Shown here piece after piece: positions 10,263 through 20,657 of a stretch of 38,672 bases of DNA (positions are counted from its first letter, which is position 1; each line of letters starts with the position of its first letter). The position numbers and the translations under genes were made by a program. Below the pieces are notes generated by a model. The model saw only the letters and a program-made list of their open reading frames with translations, had not been told where the DNA came from and did no database searches. Origin of the DNA: Apostichopus californicus (taxonomy: Eukaryota > Echinodermata > Holothuroidea > Aspidochirotida > Stichopodidae); contig JAIPMN010001518.1 in the NCBI GenBank assembly GCA_020650975.1, positions 1 through 38,672 on the forward strand. The letters are read 5' to 3'.

Positions 10263-10414
10263 GTTTTGCAGACAATGCAAAGAAAGACAGAAGGACAGAA
10301 AGTATAAAACGAATCCAAAAGAGAAGCTTAACCCCAAAAGAGCATTATTTTTTTTAAAAGAAGACACTAAATAACGAATTATTTCTTCAATGCTTTTTTT
10401 TAAAATATCGACAG

Positions 10415-10507
10415 GAGATGCATGTAATGATGGCACCTACCTTCCACCGTACGAAACCTGCAATCAGGAATGGTTCTGCCAGGAGGGAGAGGACGAGGAT
10501 GACTGTC
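10415..10507 (+). CDS. Exon 8: LDLa3, four-cysteine LDLa-like module
   Basis: 93-nt phase 1-1 exon (GACAG acceptor, GTGAG donor): ACNDGTYLPPYETC, NQEWFC, QEGEDEDDC. Spacing C-x11-C-x5-C-x8-C lines up with C2, C4, C5 and C6 of LDLa; C1 and C3 are missing. The acidic end (EGEDED) retains Ca2+-type residues. It is the first of eight such modules. Alone it would be hard to call, but its size, phase and position beside LDLa2 support it. Confidence 0.8.
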
Positions 10508-10879
10508 GTGAGTTCTCATGATCTCAATTTTTTCATTTGAGCAAGCTTGTCCTAAATTTTTCGGGAAACTTGCATGATTTTCTTTGTAGAGCAACAACAT
10601 GGTAGCTCAAGCTCAGTAGTGGAGTAGGTTCCTTTTTTTCCTATTAAAAAGTTAAAAATAGTAACAAACTTGTATAATCTTGGTTGTCATTTTGTGTACA
10701 TTTTTTCCCCATCATCACTTTTTAATGAAAGGCACTTAGTAACATAATCATAACTTTGGCCATCTCATATCAGGGATCATTCTCTCGGCCTTGGTTGATT
10801 TTCCTGTTTCACACATCTCATATAACAGTGATGGCAATTTTCAAACACTCTCTGTAAAAATATGCTTGGTTGCATCTCC

Positions 10880-11236
10880 TAGATTAACATTACATGACAT
10901 TGCATTGCTTTACAATACCTTACAGTACATTGCATTACATTACAGTAGGCTACATTACAGTACATGACATCGCATTGCTTTACGTTACATTATAGTACAT
11001 TGCATTGCATTACAGTACATTAAAGTACATGACATTACATTGCTTTACTTTACATTATAGTACATTGCATTACAGTACATTAAAGTACGTGACATTGCAT
11101 TGCTTTACTTTACATTATAGTACATTGCATTGCATTACAGTATATTACAGACATAACAGTGCATTGCATTGCAGTACATTACATCACATTGCATTACATG
11201 ACGTTGCATAACATTACATTGTATTGCAGTACATTA
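10880..11236. repeat. Pentamer-type microsatellite (ACATT/GCATT/ACAGT), left part
   Basis: Imperfect units such as CATTACATTACAGTACATTG; it resumes after the inserted element at 11897. Confidence 0.93.
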
Positions 11237-11896
11237 CAGGGTTTTCGTTAGTAGCCGGGACCCGGGTCAAATGACCCGCCTACTGCACGTACATGACCCG
11301 GCTACTTTGCGACGCTCAGTAAAAAAAAAAAAAAAAAAAGGCAAAAAAAAATCGGAAAAAAAATGTAATGGATCAGGATTCACCGTGATATTACCCAAGC
11401 AAGTACACGCCGCACATACAATTGCGCATGGTTCGAAATTATTACAACCCACAACCACAATCAGACCGGTTTATCACTGGCTTTATGTCATTTCCCCGCT
11501 CAAATGAACCAGTTGCTGCTATCAGTTTCTTTTTTTACTAGCCTACTTATTCCCCCCATATACTCCCTACGCAACGACGAAACCGACTAGGAATATGACA
11601 TCACTCAACATGCCCTAACCCATTTCCGAATTCCCTGAACAAGGTTCTCGGTATGCTACTACAAAAAAATTGAGGAGAAAAAAAGAAAAATAGGACAGAA
11701 GAAAAGGGGTGATTGGGAGGGGGCAATATCATTGACCAAACAGCTGTATATTGCACCATTTTGCATCTAGAGACTTTTTAAATTGCAATTTTCCGGCAAA
11801 GGGGAGGGGAGCACCCCCTCCCCCATGTCCGCGTACAGACAGTCCCGCCTACTTTTCAATTTGACCCACCTACTACATTTCTTAACAAAAACCCTG
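11237..11896. mobile_element. 660-bp hAT-like non-autonomous element in a microsatellite
   Basis: Begins CAGGGTTTTCGTTAGTAG and ends with a sequence whose reverse complement begins CAGGGTTTTTGTTA; next inward both ends share GGGTCAAAT and GTAGGCGGG-type blocks. CATTA flanks both sides (11232-11236 and 11897-11901), but as the microsatellite itself contains CATTA the target duplication is not proven. CAGGG ends are typical of hAT elements. No transposase seen. Confidence 0.7.
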
Positions 11897-12532
11897 CATT
11901 ACAGTACCTTACAGTACATTGCATTACATTACAGTAGGCTACATTACAGTACAGTACATTACATTGCTTTACATTACATTATAGTACATTGCATTGCATT
12001 ACAGTATATTACAGACATAACAGTACATTACATTGCATCGCATTGCAGTATATTGCATTACATGACGTTGCATTACATTACATTACATTGTATTACAGTA
12101 CATTACATTGTATTACATTGCATGACATTGCATTGCTTTACATCATATGGCATTGCATTGCAGTACATTACATTATAGTACATTGCATTGCATTACAGTA
12201 TATAACAGACATAACAGTACTGTGCATTGCACTGATTGCAGTACATAACATTGCATTACATGATGTTGCATTACATTATATTGTATTACATTGCATGACA
12301 TTGCATTGCTTTACATTACATTACAGTACATTGCATTGCATTACAGTACATTATATTGCAGTACATGATGTTGCATTACATTACATTGTATTACATTGCA
12401 TGACATTGCATTGCTTTACATTACAGTACATTGCATTGCATTACAGTACATTATATTGCAGTACATTACATGACATTGCGTTGCTTTACATCAAATTATA
12501 GTACATTGCAGTACATATAACAGTACATACAT
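11897..12532. repeat. Pentamer-type microsatellite, right part
   Basis: Continuation of the 10880-11236 array, e.g. TACATTGCATTGCATTACAG. Apparent His/Tyr/Thr/Leu ORFs are artefacts. Confidence 0.93.
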
Positions 12533-13301
12533 TTAAGCTGTTGCTGTTGTTATTTACGGCCAAGTTTCATGTATTTGCCTAATAAAAGCTTGACTGCTTA
12601 AATATGTAGCATCAAGAAGTGAACAAAATGGCAGATGCAAGTTGCAGCAAGTCCCTTCGTAGTTTGTCATCTAGGTCGATCGTGTTCGTGGCATGTGTAA
12701 CAACCTTTTCGGTGTTCCTTCAAATATCTCTCGCAAACTACAAAATGTCTATTTCCACCAAACTGTTAAGAACAACCCCACTGATATATTGCACCCAACT
12801 GAGTGAAAGTTGATTGGCATGTAATTAAATATTCCGTTCCATTTAAAAAATTGTCGCCTGACACACTTTCATATTTAAGTATTTCAAGCCACTTACACAT
12901 GCAAACAGCTACTCAGAAATTTTCTACATCTTCTGCATTAGTTTGTTGAGAACGAGTAGAAATGGACCGCACTGTTTACTGTACTTTAGATTCAAGTTTT
13001 TATCCCCCCCCCCCAAAAAAACGGACAAAAACCAATGCAAGAGGCTGCATTGTATTCGAAATGTGAGGACAAATTAGTGTATGTCGACTCTTCTAGTGTG
13101 TGTGTTTGTGTATGGCATTTTATTTGCATTTTCTACTCGATGTGGATCTCAATGGAGGATAAACTTCCAGAAATATCTTCATTAGAATTCTGAAAAGGCA
13201 AATACTGCCATCCTTGTATACAACTAATACTGATCTAGCATTTAAATTAACACCCCCCCCCCCCAATTTTGATTTTTGTGGTTATATTTTTATCATTGCA
13301 G
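12533..13301. other. Rest of intron 8, nothing recognised
   Basis: AT-rich, with C homopolymers near 13005 and 13252. A short ORF at 12619-12813 has no recognisable similarity. Confidence 0.5.
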
Positions 13302-13640
13302 CTCCATTGGAGAATGGGGAAGCCTTCTACCTAGGTCCCCCACACGATCCTTATGATTATGACAGATATGCCAACAACCTCAGCTTCTCATGGACAGCCA
13401 AGGCGGGAGAGGGTTCCGGTTTTGCTGTGGAGTTTGTGTTTTTTACAACAGAGCCTAGGTTTGATAGATTGTACATCGGTTCACCCTCCTCCTCGCTCGA
13501 CGATCTGTATTACTTTGAGGGGTACGGCAGTCAGAAACCTTTCGTCCTGGAGAGCGACGAGTTCTATGCCCAATTCGTGTCTGACGAGAATAAAAACGAT
13601 GGAACGGTCTACGTCCTGGTAACGGTGGTGGATTTGGAAG
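13302..13640 (+). CDS. Exon 9: CUB3 (no cysteines)
   Basis: 339-nt phase 1-1 exon, 113 residues (TGCAG acceptor, GTGAGG donor). CUB-like pattern: FYLGPPHDPYDYDRYANNLS, FSWTAKAGEGSGFAVEFVFF, RFDRLYIGSP, YFEGYGSQKPFVLESDEFYA, QFVSDENKNDGTVYVLV. No cysteine. It is one of the more divergent CUBs: the usual SPxYP becomes GPPHDPYDYD. Upstream is a C10-11 homopolymer followed by the polypyrimidine tract. Confidence 0.85.
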
Positions 13641-14085
13641 GTGAGGAATATGTGCGAGCAAGCGCTTCAAGTAAAAAAGTATAGAGAAAAAAAGTTGAAT
13701 TCAAAGATACGGCCTTAGTACACACATATGTAAGCTTTTCAAAACAAAGTCTTTTCTCATATAGAACTATAAAAGGAAAAGAAAAAACACATGTCAAGTG
13801 ATATAAACACTTGAAATGAAGAAATGAAGATAACTAGAAAGAAATAGTTAAAGTTGAAGTGTCCTGGAATCTGATCTGTTTCATCTCGAATTTACTGATT
13901 TCTTTCGACTTCCAGAAAGTAACTTGTCTCACATAATCAGGATGGTCGTCACTGATTGTACGAACCTTAGCTGGGTAAAGGCGGAGACAAAAAACACTTG
14001 GCAAGATTCCAAACTATGATCCAGTAACGAATTTGTAAACATCACATGTTCGAACATTTAAACAAAACACCACAGCTCCCTACCC

Positions 14086-14304
14086 AATTTGCCCCCCCCC
14101 CTCCCACTACCCTCCCCCTCTTACATGGTGAAACTGACAAATTTCCTTGTTTGGGAAAAAATGCTCGGTGCTTCTTAGAGGCCCTGTGCAAAAAAAAATT
14201 TCCGTTTGATAAAGAAGATGTCAAACACAAGGCAGTTACAGATGAATGTGGTTAGGCTTTGTTTGTCAAACATAGCGGTCCAACGTTAGGATAGAGTATT
14301 CTAG
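14086..14304. repeat. Left copy of ~215-bp duplicated sequence beside the gap
   Basis: From the C-rich tract through ACATGGTGAAACTGACAAAT to GGATAGAGTATTCTAG. Repeated almost exactly at 14315-14531. Confidence 0.9.
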
Positions 14305-14314
14305 NNNNNNNNNN
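14305..14314. other. Assembly gap (10 N)
   Basis: Ten consecutive N. The flanking duplication ends exactly at the gap on its left side. Confidence 0.99.
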
Positions 14315-14531
14315 GCCCCCCCCCCCCTCTCACTACCCTCCCCCTCTTACATGGTGAAACTGACAAATTTCCTTGTTTGGGAAAAAATGCTCGGTGCTTC
14401 TTAGAGGCCCTGTGCAAAAATAAATTTCCGTTTGATAAAGAAGATGTCAAACACAAGGCAGTTACAGATGAATGTGGTTAGGCTTTGTTTGTCAAACATA
14501 GCGGTCCAACGTTAGGATAGAGTATTCTAGG
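14315..14531. repeat. Right copy of the ~215-bp duplicated sequence
   Basis: Matches 14086-14304 with only a few differences in C and A runs (e.g. CAAAAATAAATTTCC for CAAAAAAAAATTTCC). Confidence 0.9.
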
Positions 14532-15083
14532 AAATTGATGAAAAGTGTTGCTGTTTTTGAAGCAAACGGAAGGAGAAGTGTCAAAAAGTCTTATAGCTAA
14601 TTTTCTCCACGAAATTATTTTATGCAGCCTATAAAATACTTTTATGGCAGTTCTCCTAATACAAAATTTCTAATTGTTTCATGGTTTGTAAAGATTTTCA
14701 GCCTTCAGTTATATATTTACATATTTTAATAGAGGTCTTCAGAGGGAGCTGAAGACGAGATTGGCTTTTCGTAGTTATGTTTCTCAATTCTCGACTTTTG
14801 AACTTGTAGTGCTCATTGATTACACAATTTGTGAAGCTTTGACATTGTGACGTTGACATTTATGATTCAAGTAAAAGAAATTAAGAGAAATCAATGAAGG
14901 AGAAAGAAAAAATATCCTGAAACCGGGTACTTAATCCTGGAACCAGGTAACAGCAGTGCTAGGGGGGTAACCAGAGATGCCATGCAAATACTATTTAATA
15001 TTATACTGTACACTATGTAAGCATATATTAGCAAGAAACTCCTTATGAGTTGAATTTTTTTTTTATTGTTTTATTTTAAATAG
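14532..15083. other. Rest of intron 9, nothing recognised
   Basis: AT-rich; no repeat or coding signal recognised. The 311-bp intron after exon 10 (15180-15490) is likewise featureless. Confidence 0.5.
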
Positions 15084-15179
15084 AAAGTGTCACCTGTGAC
15101 AAAGGAACTCTGCTCCACCCAAATCAAGTATGCAACGGACTTTGGGAGTGCCTGGATGGACGAGATGAATCCTATTGTG
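15084..15179 (+). CDS. Exon 10: LDLa4, four-cysteine LDLa-like module
   Basis: 96-nt phase 1-1 exon after a TTTTATTTTAAATAG acceptor. VTCDKGTLLHPNQVC, NGLWEC, LDGRDESYC: spacing C-x11-C-x5-C-x8-C. The C4-to-C6 half is fully LDLa-like with the LDGRDE calcium signature, while C1 and C3 are absent. Donor GTAAG. Confidence 0.86.
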
Positions 15180-15490
15180 GTAAGTCTCTATGTTAGACCC
15201 TCCCGTCGATACAGAATTTATAGAAAGCCCTTTCACTGATGGTGTGCTTTTAGGATAAACCAGAAAGCTGATCTCAAAAATGATCTTTAGCTGTGTAAAT
15301 TTGTACAAAAATGAAAAAGGTCTGTGTAAACTTGATGGAATGACACAGTTTTGCTCATATATGGGAAAATTATCTGGTGTTTGACTTTCTCTTAAATGTC
15401 GCACAAAAAAGAAGAGAAATATAGTGTTGGACATTTATTTTGCAAGCTCACCACTCCTTTTGTTACCTCTCTATACTCTGCTCCTTTCAG

Positions 15491-15826
15491 AACCACTGGA
15501 ACGTAACGCTGTCGTGGGGATTACTACTCCGTACTTCCCGGAAAGCTACGAGAACAATGCCGACCTGCTGTGGACTTTTACGGCGGAGGACGACCTACAG
15601 ATATTGTTCCTTCCCCAGTTATTCTATACGGAAGAAGATTACGATATTCTGAGGATCGGCAGCGGAACGGAATGCAGAGAGGCTTACTTTGAGGAACTCT
15701 CGGGTGTCATCGGAAACGGCGAGGCTTTCATCTCTCAGGACAACACTCTCTGTCTCCATTTCTCCTCCGACTACACCTACACAGACGTGGGTTTCCACGG
15801 TTACGTCCTGGTCGTCAGCGAAGAAG
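15491..15826 (+). CDS. Exon 11: CUB4 (two non-canonical cysteines)
   Basis: 336-nt phase 1-1 exon (TTTCAG acceptor, GTGAAT donor). ITTPYFPESYENNADLLWTF, YTEEDYDILRIGSGTEC, then DNTLCLHFSSDYTYTDVGFH, ending SEEG. YDILRIG and the LHFSSD..GF motif are strong CUB signatures, with Glu/Asp at the known Ca2+ sites. The two cysteines (GTEC and TLC) are not at canonical C1-C4 positions; they could bond the loop after the YDILRIG strand to the strand before SSD. Confidence 0.92.
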
Positions 15827-16220
15827 GTGAATTTTGTGATCGTGCACGCACGGTAGAATTTCAATTGGAAGCATGTTCGGATCTCTAGTCACGATGGTGT
15901 GACAGTTTCACAATCTGTATTAATACGGGCAGGTTAACCCCAAAAAAAACATAGTTTGAGCAATGGCAAGTCAGAGAATAGTGGGGAAAAATATAAAAAC
16001 CCACTTTTCTCGATCCGAGTCTATTGAAAATTTCTTTAGTCTAGTCTGGGGGAAAAAAGTGAGAAAATCCTCATTTTGAGCAAATTTTCCTGACTACTTA
16101 CTTGTATGAGAGGTCACTTTAGGAATATGAAAAGAACCGTTACATGCTCCTCCCACTACGATTTTTTTTTTATTCAACCGTCATATTTGCAATTTTAATG
16201 AGAGGTGTCAGCATACATTT

Positions 16221-16650
16221 TGTGTAAAAGTAAGTTGGCCTGACGTTTCGATCCTAGCAGGCTCTTCTTCAGAGGCTAAATGACAAGTACAGTAACAGAA
16301 GGGACAAAAACACGCACAGAAAACAGACAGGTTAATGAGCACGGTGGACACAATGAGATAGATGAAAGGGGATTATAAGTGGACAATGGATGGTGAGAAG
16401 AAAGCAACAGGGAAAGAGGAGAGGTAGGAGATAAACAGTGGAGGGACAAAGAGAGGATTAAAGGAACAGGGTAGGGAATAAACTGGAGAGGGACAAAGAC
16501 AGAAAAAAGGAGGGGAAGAGAGCTGTGGGAGGATGAGTGAAAGGGGGGGAGGGAACAAGGGGAGAAGGAGTGGGGGACAGAAGAAAAGGCCAACTTACTT
16601 TTACACATTCTATTACACAGGCTCTCTAGTGGATAAGCAGTTTGCTAACA
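16221..16650. repeat. Inverted repeat pair enclosing a purine-rich tract
   Basis: TGTGTAAAAGTAAGTTGGCC at 16221-16240 is exactly reverse-complemented at 16588-16607. The left side continues with GTTTCGATCCTAGCAGGCTC TTCTTCAGAGGC. The right side continues outward with ACACAGGCTCTCTAGTGGAT. Both match the family copy at 7330-7440. Between the arms, roughly 16370-16585 is strongly purine-rich on the + strand. Confidence 0.78.
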
Positions 16651-17201
16651 GTTTTATTTTATTTTGAGCATACATTTTGCAATAGTTACAATTTTTAAGG
16701 TCTAATAGGGGTACTAGGCTATTAAACATTAAGTCCCTCAGAATGTGTAGGCTTGATAGTCAACCGTAAAACATTTGTGTGTTGTTTGCTCCGCAAAAGT
16801 AGTCTGGAATTTCATTTCGTTTGAAAAGGGTGGGAACCATTTGAGAAAAAAAAATAATAATATTACAAGAAAAAAACAAAAGTGTTGAATTCTCAATGTT
16901 ATATCCTGTGATAGCTACAGTACTAATATTTCGATTTTGGTGCGGCCTATCATCCTTCTTTCCTCTGAGATTTGTTTGGTCAAAATATACACATTGAGGA
17001 GAAAAAAAAATATGGAGGAGAATAAAAAAAAGATACTGCTGTGAGTGTTTTTCAGCCAGTTTGGATAAATTTCTATAATGCTACTAAAATAATTCTGTAT
17101 GATACCGTGATACTCTCTGGTCTTGCTCATGTCTGTCTTGAACACTCCTTGTAATGATGGTACGGACAGTTCCAAACTGTTGATCTATCTGGACAGTATA
17201 T

Positions 17202-17259
17202 ATCCGTGACAGGATATATCCGTGACCGGATATATCCGTGACCGGATATATCCGGTCAC
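17202..17259. repeat. 14-bp ATATCCGTGACCGG minisatellite, left part
   Basis: Units ATATCCGTGACAGG and ATATCCGTGACCGG, ending in a perfect 22-bp palindrome at 17238-17259 (GTGACCGGATA/TATCCGGTCAC). Confidence 0.88.
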
Positions 17260-17270
17260 AATATATATAT

Positions 17271-17690
17271 TATAGGCGGTTACAACTGTTGAATCTCACC
17301 ACACTGGAGCTTAGGAGGTTACGTGGGGACTTGATTCAGGTTTTCAAGATTGTGTATGGTTTTGACAATTTCTCCTTTACCGACTTTTTCATGTTTGCTT
17401 ATAGTAGTTGTACCAGAGGTCATTGTCTTAAACTCCAAAAGTCACAAAGTAAGAGTAATATTCGGCATAACTTTTTTTCCAATAGGGTTGTGAATGAGTG
17501 GAACGGTTTGCCTGAGAAAGTTGTGCTTGCAAGTAGTGTCAATGGGTTTAAGAATGCTTTAGACAAGCACTTTAAGCATTGTAATCGGGTCTGAGTGTTT
17601 GTGTCTTCAGTTTTTCCTCTCCCTCCTATAGGGTCCTTGATGGGGACTTAAGTGTCCCTCCTTATCCTTTTTTTTCTACTAAACTAAACT
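17271..17690 (+). mobile_element. 5'-truncated LINE 3' end (RT C-terminus)
   Basis: The frame to the stop at 17592-17594 reads LLNLTTLELRRLRGDLIQVF KIVYGFDNF, TRGHCLKL, IRHNFFSNRVVNEWNGLPEK and FKNALDKHF. This is the conserved C-terminal tail of reverse-transcriptase proteins of CR1/L2/Jockey-type LINEs. The upstream reverse transcriptase is missing. The fragment interrupts the 14-bp minisatellite, which resumes at about 17690. Confidence 0.82.
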
Positions 17691-17796
17691 ATATCCGTGA
17701 CAGGATATCTCCGTGACCGGATATATCCGTGACCGGATCCATCCGTGACCGGATCCATCAGTGACCGGATATATCCGTGACCGGATATATCGGTAC
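17691..17796. repeat. 14-bp minisatellite, right part
   Basis: ATATCCGTGACAGG, ATATCTCCGTGACCGG and ATCCATCCGTGACCGG variants; the same family as 17202-17259. Confidence 0.88.
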
Positions 17797-18249
17797 AGTT
17801 TAAAATAAAATGTCAGTACAAGTGCTTTCAATCATGGTATGAGAGTATTGTATATGATAATTGTAATAGACTAAGATCATTAAGCATCCCATCTAGTGAT
17901 ATGCTGTAATATTCCAGTGATTGAAATTATAAAATATTACAATTTCATAATTTTTATCACTCCATAGGCTGAGAGCATTGTGTAAATGATCTGTGATGTT
18001 GTACACAAAACATCAAACAAATACCATGGCCTTTTGTGTATCTATAAGAATTGCAATGACTGATATAAACTTGGTAAATTAAACTCAACTGTGGGAAAAA
18101 ATTTTAGTTTTATAATTAAAAATAATGATATCAAGTGACAAACTTACGAGAGTAAATCCAAAGTGCCCCTCAGTGGAAAACAACAAAAGTTTTAAAAAAG
18201 ACAGTCTGTCTGGCCAATGTACTGGACATCACATGTGTTTATATATCAT

Positions 18250-18535
18250 AATGATGTGGCCAAGTGGATAAAGGCTGTGGCAGTCGAAGCAATGAAGCTT
18301 AGCCATCGGGAGGTTTGGGGTTCGAATCCCGGCCTGTAAGGTGGGTTTTTCATCCAAGAGCAATCTAAGGTCTTCCCATCTGGAAATGACTTTCTAAATT
18401 GATAAGATTCAAAATTTGAGTTAAACTGTTGAATTGGAAGCCACCCGACGTGAAGTTGTAATCAATGAGCCGGTGCTTCAACGTCGTGAAAATAACCGGC
18501 CGATGACGATCATCAATTAATTATGATTATTAGTA
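18250..18535 (+). mobile_element. tRNA-derived SINE
   Basis: Box A TGGCCAAGTGG at 18257-18267 matches the TRGYNNARNGG consensus and box B GGTTCGAATCC at 18319-18329 is intact. The head resembles a Ser/Leu tRNA with a long variable arm. The body runs to about 18535, ending AATTATGATTATTAG. Confidence 0.8.
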
Positions 18536-18680
18536 TATCACAAAGTTTACTTGACAGTATTCAAATCAAGTAAATGATCCAAAAAAATTGAACCATTTTT
18601 TTTTGAAAATTCTAGATGTGTTATTAGCTCCTTGTCTTATTCGTGTTTTTTTTTTCTTATATATTTCCATTGGTATTTAG

Positions 18681-18782
18681 ATTACGTCGTATGTCCCGAA
18701 GATGAAACCATTGTGGCGCAATTTTACATCTGTGACCGTGAGTGGAACTGTGGTCAAACAGGTCTAGATGAGGTTGACTGTG
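18681..18782 (+). CDS. Exon 12: LDLa5, four-cysteine LDLa-like module
   Basis: 102-nt phase 1-1 exon: VVCPEDETIVAQFYIC, DREWNC, GQTGLDEVDC. Spacing C-x12-C-x5-C-x9-C, one residue longer in two intervals than its relatives. The calcium signature is weakened to GQTGLDE. Acceptor TATTTAG; donor GTAGGT. Confidence 0.82.
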
Positions 18783-19800
18783 GTAGGTCGAACACTAATC
18801 TCTCATTTTATTTTTAAAAAATTTTCCTTTATAGATACATATATATTTTTATATTAATTTTCAAGCTGCCTCCATTTTATATTTGGTATTCATATTTTAA
18901 GGGATTTTGTCAGTTTGTTACTTAAATTTACTTAAAACTCCCGTTTTTCTTTTAGGAATTTCACTGTAAATCTATATTATTTTTAAAATTATTCCTCCAT
19001 TTATATATTTATATATATTTTTTATATATATATTTTTTATATTAATATTTAAGCTGCGTCAATTTTATACTTCATATTCATATTTTAAGGGTTTTGTCAT
19101 TTTGTTGTCAGTGTAAAGCGCTCTTGAACATGCTTAAGCATGAAGAGAGCGCTATATAAATTTGGTAAATAATAAGAATAATTTTTGTATGCGATGGTAT
19201 ATCATTTTGGAGATTTTGTAGTTTGTTAACTTAAATACCTAGTGCTAATTCTAGTATTCCTTTCTAGTCTTGTGGTGAAGGGGAGGAGGGAGGGGGGGTG
19301 GGGGGCATGGAACTGTGTGGAGTAGGTGGTGACAGTAGGGGGAAGGAGGAGGGGCAGCTGAAAGAGAGCACATGTTAAAGACATGAAGTTGTGGTGTTAG
19401 CTGTTGGAATTTCTGCCACAAAATCATTAGGTTCCAGTTCAAATCCCTCCACCAGTAACCAGTTTTTTTTTTTGGGGACCCATTCAAAAACTGCCACTTT
19501 TCAGTGTCGTTGAGCAGAGCCGTCTGTGGATTAGGTAATTATGGTTTGGGAATTGAAGACTGGAGTCTTGGTTCTATTAAGTACTTCAATGAAACATTGA
19601 AACAATTTTTTTCACCATAGTCGCACTGCATTGACAATGCACGCAGGGCATTCACCTTTCTCTAAGTATTGAGAAAGCAATCAGGTGCAAGAGGTACAAT
19701 TTCAACCGTCGAATGGGGATGTTGATTGGCTACCCTGTGAGTAGGGATCGGTGCGACAATTGTACGTCACCTCTGCCTCGTATTCCTCTGAAAAATCTAC
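18783..19800. other. Intron 12 left part: LINE/SINE tail and G-rich tract
   Basis: Holds a repeat tail at 19105-19175 (GTGTAAAGCGCTCTTGAACA and GAGCGCTATATAAATTTGG) and a G-rich run at 19280-19308. The rest is AT-rich without recognised features. Confidence 0.55.
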
Positions 19801-19960
19801 CAGACATGGGCTTTTTCCGCGAATTCGCGGAATATCCGTGATTTCTTTTCTACCATGGGGACAAAAACTTATCCTAACACACTGTAGCATACGCAAACTG
19901 GAGCCTATACCGAAATTTGCAAATTTCCGTGATTTTTTTTTTACCACAGGCTCATCCCTG
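19801..19960 (+). mobile_element. MITE copy 1 (6-bp target duplication ATCTAC)
   Basis: CAGACATGGGCTTTTTCCGC to GGCTCATCCCTG; near-matching terminal inverted repeats CAGRSATGAGC. Flanked by ATCTAC at 19795-19800 and 19961-19966. Contains the palindrome CCGCGAATTCGCGG. Confidence 0.92.
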
Positions 19961-20274
19961 ATCTACTCAAAGAGAAGGTTTGCCAAGAGGAAGGAAGCCC
20001 TTCCTCTTGGCAAACACTAAACTGAACTATAAATGTCTATTGTTTCTATGGCAATATCATTGCCACAGCATGTGTAACATAGAAGGAGGGGGGATTGATA
20101 TGGGTTTGGACTGTGAACACCTACAGTAGCTAGCCAAGAAAACTTGTAAAGTGTCGATGGTTTGAAATGTCAAGATCCTACACCAAGGTTCACATGGTGT
20201 CAATGCCGCAATATGTGCAACCAAGGTTGTCACTTTTTATGTATTACTATTTTGTAGAAATCGAGTGTTTCATG

Positions 20275-20345
20275 CATTGTAATGTAATGTAAATAAAATC
20301 TTATATAGCGCACTACGCGCGATGCATCTGTGCGCTTTACAAACA
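20275..20345 (-). mobile_element. LINE/SINE 3' tail, minus strand
   Basis: AAATCTTATATAGCGCACTA and GTGCGCTTTACAAACAATC are, on the minus strand, the GTAAAGCGC...GCGCTATATAAG tail type seen elsewhere. Confidence 0.6.
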
Positions 20346-20657
20346 ATCTACAATATACAATGACATAAAACAGTAAATACATAAAACAGTAAATACATAT
20401 ACCATATACAGATATATATACAGGAATATGAGATCGAAAAATGATTAAAAGCACTGATGAAGAAAGCGATCAAAAATATTGACTACAAAATCTACAATTT
20501 TGATTGATCTCATCAAATACTATACGATCAGCATGTCTACCCAGGTTATTCCCTTCTCTGTTACTAAGAGACAAAATTCTTTCGTACTATACTTCCATGG
20601 TATTTAAAGAAAAGAAAAAAAAATTATCCCTTGACAATTTTCTTCCTTCTTTCAAAG

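Noticed and set aside
11005-12501. His/Tyr/Thr/Leu-rich + strand ORFs
   Set aside because: Translations of the ACATT/GCATT microsatellite, not genes.
12619-12813. Short + strand ORF of 64 residues
   Set aside because: No similarity, no exon signals fitting the phase-1 pattern, and it begins inside an intron.
17238-17594. Host protein-coding gene of 118 residues
   Set aside because: The start lies in minisatellite sequence and the remainder is a truncated LINE reverse-transcriptase tail.
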